A stretch of DNA of 64,000 nucleotides from an uncultured Christensenella sp. (GTDB lineage: Bacteria; Bacillota; Clostridia; Christensenellales; Borkfalkiaceae): contig CAJUME010000016.1 in the NCBI GenBank assembly GCA_910587015.1, positions 4,511 to 68,510 of the forward strand, given 5' to 3'. The position numbers were made by a program, and so were the translations under genes. The number at the start of each line of letters is the position of its first letter. Position 1 is the stretch's first letter. This document shows positions 60,292 to 64,000 of the stretch, piece by piece. The notes beneath the pieces were generated by a model. It worked only from the letters and a program-made list of their open reading frames with translations. It did not search any database and was not told the origin of the DNA.

Positions 60292-60303
60292 AGTTTCGTC
60301 CTC

Positions 60304-60449
60304 CTAATGACTTAAATTCTTTAAGTGTAGCTCACTACACTTATTTCGCTTCGCTACATAAGTTGCGTTCGCCCTGCGGGGCTTTCGTCCACAGAGCAGA
60401 ACAATTTGCTTTCCGTTTGCTTGTCGTATTAAGGCGGTCTTATTGTCAT
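60304..60449 (-). pseudogene. Frameshifted small gene before mobV
   Basis: ATG at 60447-60449 follows GGAGG by eight bases but its frame stops after six codons. The next frame reads NKTALIRQANGKQIVLLCG and on to HLKNLSH, with stop at 60304. Adding one A in the start region restores one ORF of 49 codons, so a single-base loss is likely. The 3' end overlaps the oriT-like dyad and the mobV ribosome site. Confidence 0.55.
60323..60342 (-). other. oriT-like dyad (MobV nick region)
   Basis: Minus strand AAGTGTAGTGAGCTACACTT. It has perfect 8-bp arms with a 4-base loop and keeps the TAGTG core of the pMV158-type MobV origin (recalled as AAGTATAGTGTGTTATACTT), with compensating changes in the arms. 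It lies 31 bp upstream of the relaxase start. Confidence 0.65.
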
Positions 60450-60570
60450 AGCGTTTACCTCCGAATTGATGATTATTTATATCTTCGTCCACGCAAGAAA
60501 TAGTGGGAAAGATACAGTAAAAAGGGCACAAAAAAGCCGCTGATACTTTTAACGTAATCACCGACTTCAA

Positions 60571-60950
60571 CCGTATTTAGCAATATGATTTTGCTCTATG
60601 GTGGTTAGCCATTCTATGGAATTGTTAGTAATGTTTTAGCTCAAAAGACACTCCTTAACCGAAAAAATTGTACAATTATAAAAGCCTATCACGGCATACG
60701 AATTTTGCGTAACACTATAAAACCTACGCTCTATCCGTAAGCTAAGGCGCGGGCGGTCATAACGCCCAAAACCTTCCGCATTCTACAAGCAAACGCTTGT
60801 CGCGGAACTACTACCCTTTAAGGGTACTCCACCACAAACTACATTGTGGTAGTGTGCATTATATCACAAACTTTTGTTCGTTGCAATACGTTCACTTCCC
60901 ATAAACGGACAGTGAAACACTTTTTATGAAAACTTTTGTCGAAAGGCATA
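60571..60950. other. 380-bp noncoding region with several small hairpins
   Basis: No gene is seen. Close-packed dyads are ACAAGC/GCTTGT (60785-60800), TACCCTT-T-AAGGGTA (60812-60826) and ACCACAA/TTGTGGT (60831-60837, 60844-60850). They may belong to the mobile element. Confidence 0.5.
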
Positions 60951-61835
60951 TTAAAGGTGTTTCAAATTTTTCCTATACCGTTTCAATTCGCTTTCCCCAA
61001 AACGGCTCAAAATCTCGTCAATTATGGCAATCAATTCGTTTTTTTCGGTCGGTAAGTTACCGTGTAATTGTACGGCATTAGACGCACCGAGAGCTGCAAA
61101 ATGCGTTTTAATATCTAAACCGTTTACAAGCATTTTCAACTCCTCGTATTTTTCCGTTTCGCTTTCTTCCGTCCAATTTCCGTTTTGAATTTCGCCGTAC
61201 AATTCCGACGCGGTATAAATCGTAAGCATAGACGCGCCGACGATTTTCGGGTTTAATCGATTAAATACTTTTAACGTATTTTCAACGCCTTTTTTGCTTT
61301 TACCTTTACCGTAAATACCCGTAAGATAGAAAAAGTTATATTCCAGCCCGACCTCGTCAAGTTTGCGGCATTGTTCTAAAATGTCGGCAGAAGAATAGCC
61401 CTTATTCATAAAAGACAGCGCTTCGTCATCGCCCGTTTCAACGCCGATTGTAATACCGTTATAACCGCAAATACGCAACTGTTTTAATTCGTCAACGCTT
61501 TTCGGCGCTATATCGGTTATACGCGCAAAACAGCCAATAGTTTTTAATCGGTTGAGATATTGTTTAGATAAATATGCTATTTGCCGCAGTTTTTCCGTAG
61601 ATAATACAAACGGATTTGCGCCGACTAAAAACATTCTTGTTACGTCGGGGGTAAAATAACACAACTCTTTCAAATCGTTCTCTATCTCGTCCATAGGCGA
61701 CGTTCTAAATTTGAAAGCAACGTCCTCGTACAGCGTGCAGAATTTACATTTATGGTGTGTACACCCCGCTGTAACTTGTAACAAAGCCGACCAAGCCTCA
61801 TAAGGCGGGCGCCAAACAGTTCCCGTGTAGTGCAT
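60951..61835 (-). CDS. Radical SAM protein
   Basis: The 294-residue protein has the cluster motif CTHHKCKFC near residue 25 (CX4CX2C, one residue longer than the usual CX3CX2C) inside SALLQVTAGCTHHKCKFCTL, and GGE-type and SAM-binding segments ITIGVETGDDEALSFMNKG. This variant belongs to a set of stand-alone radical SAM proteins in Clostridia with unknown substrate. It is divergent from an HxlR gene and probably controlled by it. Confidence 0.88.
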   Translation of the reverse strand: MHYTGTVWRPPYEAWSALLQVTAGCTHHKCKFCTLYEDVAFKFRTSPMDEIENDLKELCYFTPDVTRMFLVGANPFVLSTEKLRQIAYLSKQYLNRLKTIGCFARITDIAPKSVDELKQLRICGYNGITIGVETGDDEALSFMNKGYSSADILEQCRKLDEVGLEYNFFYLTGIYGKGKSKKGVENTLKVFNRLNPKIVGASMLTIYTASELYGEIQNGNWTEESETEKYEELKMLVNGLDIKTHFAALGASNAVQLHGNLPTEKNELIAIIDEILSRFGESELKRYRKNLKHL

Positions 61836-61910
61836 AATAAATACCGTCCTTTTGTTTTTCTATATTTTAAATCACAATAGTATAGAAATACAAGTACTGT
61901 CTTTATTTAG

Positions 61911-61936
61911 TAGTACTATCAAAAAAGATACTATTA
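61911..61936. promoter_or_regulatory. Imperfect dyad, candidate HxlR operator (second)
   Basis: TAGTACTATC and GATACTATTA (61911-61920, 61927-61936; 8 of 10 pair) around AAAAAA, directly before the second hxlR promoter. Confidence 0.5.
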
Positions 61937-61939
61937 TAT

Positions 61940-61968
61940 TTGACTTGCTTTTTTCAATGCGCTATAAT
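61940..61968 (+). promoter_or_regulatory. hxlR promoter (second)
   Basis: TTGACT (61940-61945) and TATAAT (61963-61968), spacer 17 bp; AAGGAG follows before ATG 61986. Confidence 0.8.
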
Positions 61969-61985
61969 GATAAAAAGGAGTTATT

Positions 61986-62384
61986 ATGACAGACAACAAA
62001 TTTAGAAAAAGAGAAGTAATGGCGCGGTGTGTTCCTATGAATACGTTGCAAGCCGTTTTAAGCGGTAAATGGAAATTCCTTATTCTTTGGTATATTGCTT
62101 TTTATAAGGTGCAGCGTTTTGGAGAACTATTGCGCCGAATGGACGGCATCACTCAATCGACTTTAACAAAACAGTTGCGCGAATTAGAGGACGACGGTTT
62201 TATACACCGCGAAATTTATAAAGAAATTCCGCCGAAAGTAGAATATACTTTGACGGAACTCGGTAAAAGTTTTGTGCCTGTACTTACGCAAATGATGATT
62301 TGGAGCCAAACGCATTTATGCTTACCCGATTATGTCAGTCCGTACACGGAAGAACAAATAAAAGAATTGTTAAACCAAGAATAA
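61986..62384 (+). CDS. HxlR-family regulator (second copy)
   Basis: The 132-residue protein has ARCVPMNTLQAVLSGKWKFLILWYI, QRFGELLRRMDGITQSTLTKQLRELEDDGFIHREIYKEIPPKVEYTLTELGKSF, the HxlR winged helix. The Cys at residue 14 corresponds to the sensing Cys. It is only moderately similar to the first copy and faces the radical SAM gene. A terminator follows at 62387. Confidence 0.93.
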   Translation: MTDNKFRKREVMARCVPMNTLQAVLSGKWKFLILWYIAFYKVQRFGELLRRMDGITQSTLTKQLRELEDDGFIHREIYKEIPPKVEYTLTELGKSFVPVLTQMMIWSQTHLCLPDYVSPYTEEQIKELLNQE

Positions 62385-62386
62385 TA

Positions 62387-62420
62387 AAAAGCCGAAAGGT
62401 CAACAGATCTTTCGGCTTTT
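62387..62420. terminator. Bidirectional terminator
   Basis: 12-bp stem (62387-62398, 62409-62420), loop of 10, A and T runs on the sides; between hxlR and the converging PEBP gene. Confidence 0.88.
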
Positions 62421-62423
62421 GGT

Positions 62424-62882
62424 TTACTCAAACTTATATTCAAGAGAACCTTTTTGCAAAATATGATTTTCGGCTTTTTTGAGAAAGTGCTTTTTCCGTT
62501 TAATCGCAGATAAGTCTATCGAACAATCTAACGCATAAACCGTTATGCGATATTTATGCGTTTTACCGTGCGGCGGTTTCGGACCGGCGTATCTGTGCAT
62601 ACCGTATGCTATACCTTGTGTTGCGCCTATATTCGAAATGTATTTTCCTTTCGGGATTGCCTGTTCGATTTTGCTTGTTGCCGGAATATTCCAAATAATC
62701 CAATGCGTAAAGTTTTTTATCGGGTGGCTTATATCTTCCAAAGTAACCGCAAGTGTTTTGGCGTTATCGGAAAGATTTTCAATTACAATTTCGGGCGACA
62801 AATCTTTCCCTCTGCCTGTGTGGTCGATAGGAAACGTATCACCGTTTGCAAAATCGGGTAAACTGAATATCAACTGTTCCAT
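62424..62882 (-). CDS. YbhB/YbcL-type phosphatidylethanolamine-binding protein
   Basis: The 152-residue protein has the PEBP motifs LSPEIVIENLSDNAKTLAVTLED, FTHWIIWNIPA and YAGPKPPHGKTHKYRITVYALD. Bacterial members are small ligand-binding or chaperone-like proteins of unknown target. It lies 21 bp after the metallo-hydrolase gene in the same direction. Confidence 0.92.
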   Translation of the reverse strand: MEQLIFSLPDFANGDTFPIDHTGRGKDLSPEIVIENLSDNAKTLAVTLEDISHPIKNFTHWIIWNIPATSKIEQAIPKGKYISNIGATQGIAYGMHRYAGPKPPHGKTHKYRITVYALDCSIDLSAIKRKKHFLKKAENHILQKGSLEYKFE

Positions 62883-62903
62883 ATTTCAACTCCGTTATAA
62901 TTT

Positions 62904-63665
62904 TTATAACCACACCGCCCAATCGCCGTAATCGAATGTCCCTGCGCAGTGATGCAGTTTGCCTTGCGCTTTCAATTCTCGAAACGAATCTCTCATTCTT
63001 ATTGCAATTTCGGGCTGTATATCAAGTGAGTGATGAGCGGGGAAAAGTCTTTTTGACGGTAACGCTGCTATAACTTCGAGCGACTGCAAATACGCTTCGG
63101 GGTCGGTTGACGGATAATAGGCAAACAGCGTATCCTTATAAATCAAGTCGCCTGTAAATATGTAGCCCCGTTCTTGTTCCCAAAAGCAAAGATGTCCCGG
63201 CGAATGTCCTGCGGTGTGCAAGACTTCGATTTTTCTATCGCCAATGTCAATTATTTCGCCGCCGCTTAACACCTTTGTCGGCGTTCCCTGAAACATCTCG
63301 TACTTGCTTGCGTCAAAGCCTTCGGGCAAATCGCAACGGTCAACAACCATATCGCGTACGGTTTGAATAGAAAGCGGAAATTTGCCGTTAAGCCACGGGA
63401 GCTCGGCTTTATGTACGTAGAAATCGGGAAAGTATTTGTGCCCGCCAATGTGGTCCCAATGGATATGGGTTGCAACTGCGGTAACGGGTTTGTCCGTCAG
63501 TTTGCGTACTTCGTCATAAATATTGCAAATGCCGAGTCCCGTATCAATCAAAAGGCAACGCTTACTGCCGATTAAAAGATAGCAATGCGTTTCCTCCCAA
63601 TGGCGGTATTCGCTTATTATATAAGTTTGTTCGTCTATTTTATCTATCGTAAACCAATCTTTCAT
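62904..63665 (-). CDS. Metallo-beta-lactamase-fold hydrolase
   Basis: The 253 residues have the zinc motif ATHIHWDHIGGHK (HxHxDH, about residues 66-78), HTAGHSPGHLCFW, TGDLIY and a final AHHSLD. This is a glyoxalase-II/lactonase-like member with no clue to substrate; nothing links it to drug resistance. It overlaps the tautomerase gene by 4 bp. Confidence 0.9.
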   Translation of the reverse strand: MKDWFTIDKIDEQTYIISEYRHWEETHCYLLIGSKRCLLIDTGLGICNIYDEVRKLTDKPVTAVATHIHWDHIGGHKYFPDFYVHKAELPWLNGKFPLSIQTVRDMVVDRCDLPEGFDASKYEMFQGTPTKVLSGGEIIDIGDRKIEVLHTAGHSPGHLCFWEQERGYIFTGDLIYKDTLFAYYPSTDPEAYLQSLEVIAALPSKRLFPAHHSLDIQPEIAIRMRDSFRELKAQGKLHHCAGTFDYGDWAVWL

Positions 63666-63862
63666 TTGCTGTATTCGTTTTTGATAATATCAATAGTTTT
63701 GCCGCCGATACCGAAATTTTTATCGGGCAGCTCGGTAATCGTAGTTGTGAAGAACTCCTGCGGAATATTCATTATTTCCGAAGATACTTCTGTCAAGCGT
63801 TTAATAAGTGATGTTTTTTGCTCGTCAGTCAGTTTTCCGCTTTCAATTTTTATATAAGGCAT
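63662..63862 (-). CDS. 4-oxalocrotonate tautomerase family protein
   Basis: The 66-residue protein begins MPYIKIESGKLTDEQK; Pro after Met is the catalytic base of the tautomerase family. It overlaps the hydrolase gene by 4 bp, so both may act on one small organic compound. Confidence 0.92.
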   Translation of the reverse strand: MPYIKIESGKLTDEQKTSLIKRLTEVSSEIMNIPQEFFTTTITELPDKNFGIGGKTIDIIKNEYSK

Positions 63863-63900
63863 TGTTTACTCCTTTTTGCTTTGTGCGAAAAAACTATTCG

Positions 63901-64000
63901 TTAAATAAACTTTTCAAGGTCGAACATTCCGTCGCGATAAATCAAATCTCCGTTTTTATGTTCGTAACCCAATTTGCGGTAGAACGGAATCGCCGATATA
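63901..64000 (-). CDS. GNAT acetyltransferase C-terminus (partial)
   Basis: The open minus-strand frame from the right edge to TAA at 63901-63903 reads AIPFYRKLGYEHKNGDLIY and a few more residues, the usual end of GNAT-family acetyltransferases. The rest is outside the window. Confidence 0.75.
   Translation of the reverse strand, partial: ISAIPFYRKLGYEHKNGDLIYRDGMFDLEKFI

Noticed and set aside
60304..60570. 88-codon minus-strand frame starting at TTG
   Set aside because: Its first half shows no ribosome site; the part after 60449 is better explained as a frameshifted small gene starting at 60447.
63700..64000. Drug-resistance reading of the metallo-beta-lactamase-fold and APH-like genes
   Set aside because: Both belong to very broad families and lack features specific for antibiotic inactivation.
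1..64000. CRISPR arrays, rRNA operons, phage structural genes
   Set aside because: No regularly spaced repeats, rRNA sequence or phage proteins were seen.

Overview
The window looks like a chromosomal segment of an anaerobic Clostridia-type Firmicute, probably from the gut Christensenellales and relatives; the lineage is inferred from gene content only. Supporting signs are a Gram-positive style mraZ-rsmH-ftsL-ftsI-murE-mraY-murD-ftsW-murA-ftsQ-ftsA-ftsZ cluster, spoVG, rny, a DUF4364/TSCPD pair, an electron-bifurcating Nfn-type flavoprotein pair, bifunctional AdhE, a flavo-diiron protein and strong Shine-Dalgarno sequences. Most genes lie on the minus strand.

Layout. 1-3.9 kb: carAB (carB runs off the left edge) behind a promoter and a roughly 180-nt leader that holds a 36-codon ORF and two hairpins. 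3.9-7.4 kb: YgjP-type metallopeptidase, acyl-ACP thioesterase, then a divergent PadR/membrane fusion and a flavodoxin. 7.4-18.5 kb: rny, nadE, recA, cinA, pgsA, rimO and ftsK, largely overlapping (information processing). 18.5-34.8 kb: murC, spoVG, then the division and wall cluster from ftsZ back to mraZ and murI; the murE DNPR motif points to meso-diaminopimelate peptidoglycan. murF, murG and murB are not in the cluster. 34.9-44.2 kb: rpsT, tRNA-Arg, a TetR-ABC operon, flavo-diiron protein, AEC transporter, gdhA, amidohydrolase, TfoX-like and SDR genes, tRNA-Ser. 44.3-57.6 kb: hom-coaX-ECF transporter, a small Cys-rich membrane protein, a 0.9-kb segment bounded by 12-bp inverted repeats, NUDIX, DUF4364-TSCPD, PNPOx-like protein, the Nfn/Sud pair, and adhE with a phosphotransferase.

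57.9-64 kb: past tRNA-Leu the content becomes accessory: a cupin and HxlR pair, the remains of a mobilizable element (MobV relaxase, a recognisable oriT-like dyad, a frameshifted small gene), a radical SAM gene facing a second HxlR gene, then PEBP, metallo-beta-lactamase-fold, tautomerase and GNAT genes. No integrase is visible in the window.

The most interesting signals are the carAB leader, which has the parts of a translation-coupled, U-tract attenuator; a 17/18 identical dyad shared by the padR/thioesterase intergenic region and the PNPOx-like gene; the inverted-repeat-bounded 0.9-kb unit; and the decaying MobV element, whose relaxase has an AGGAGG site in front of ATT instead of ATG. All coordinates and motifs were read by eye; no search or folding program was run.
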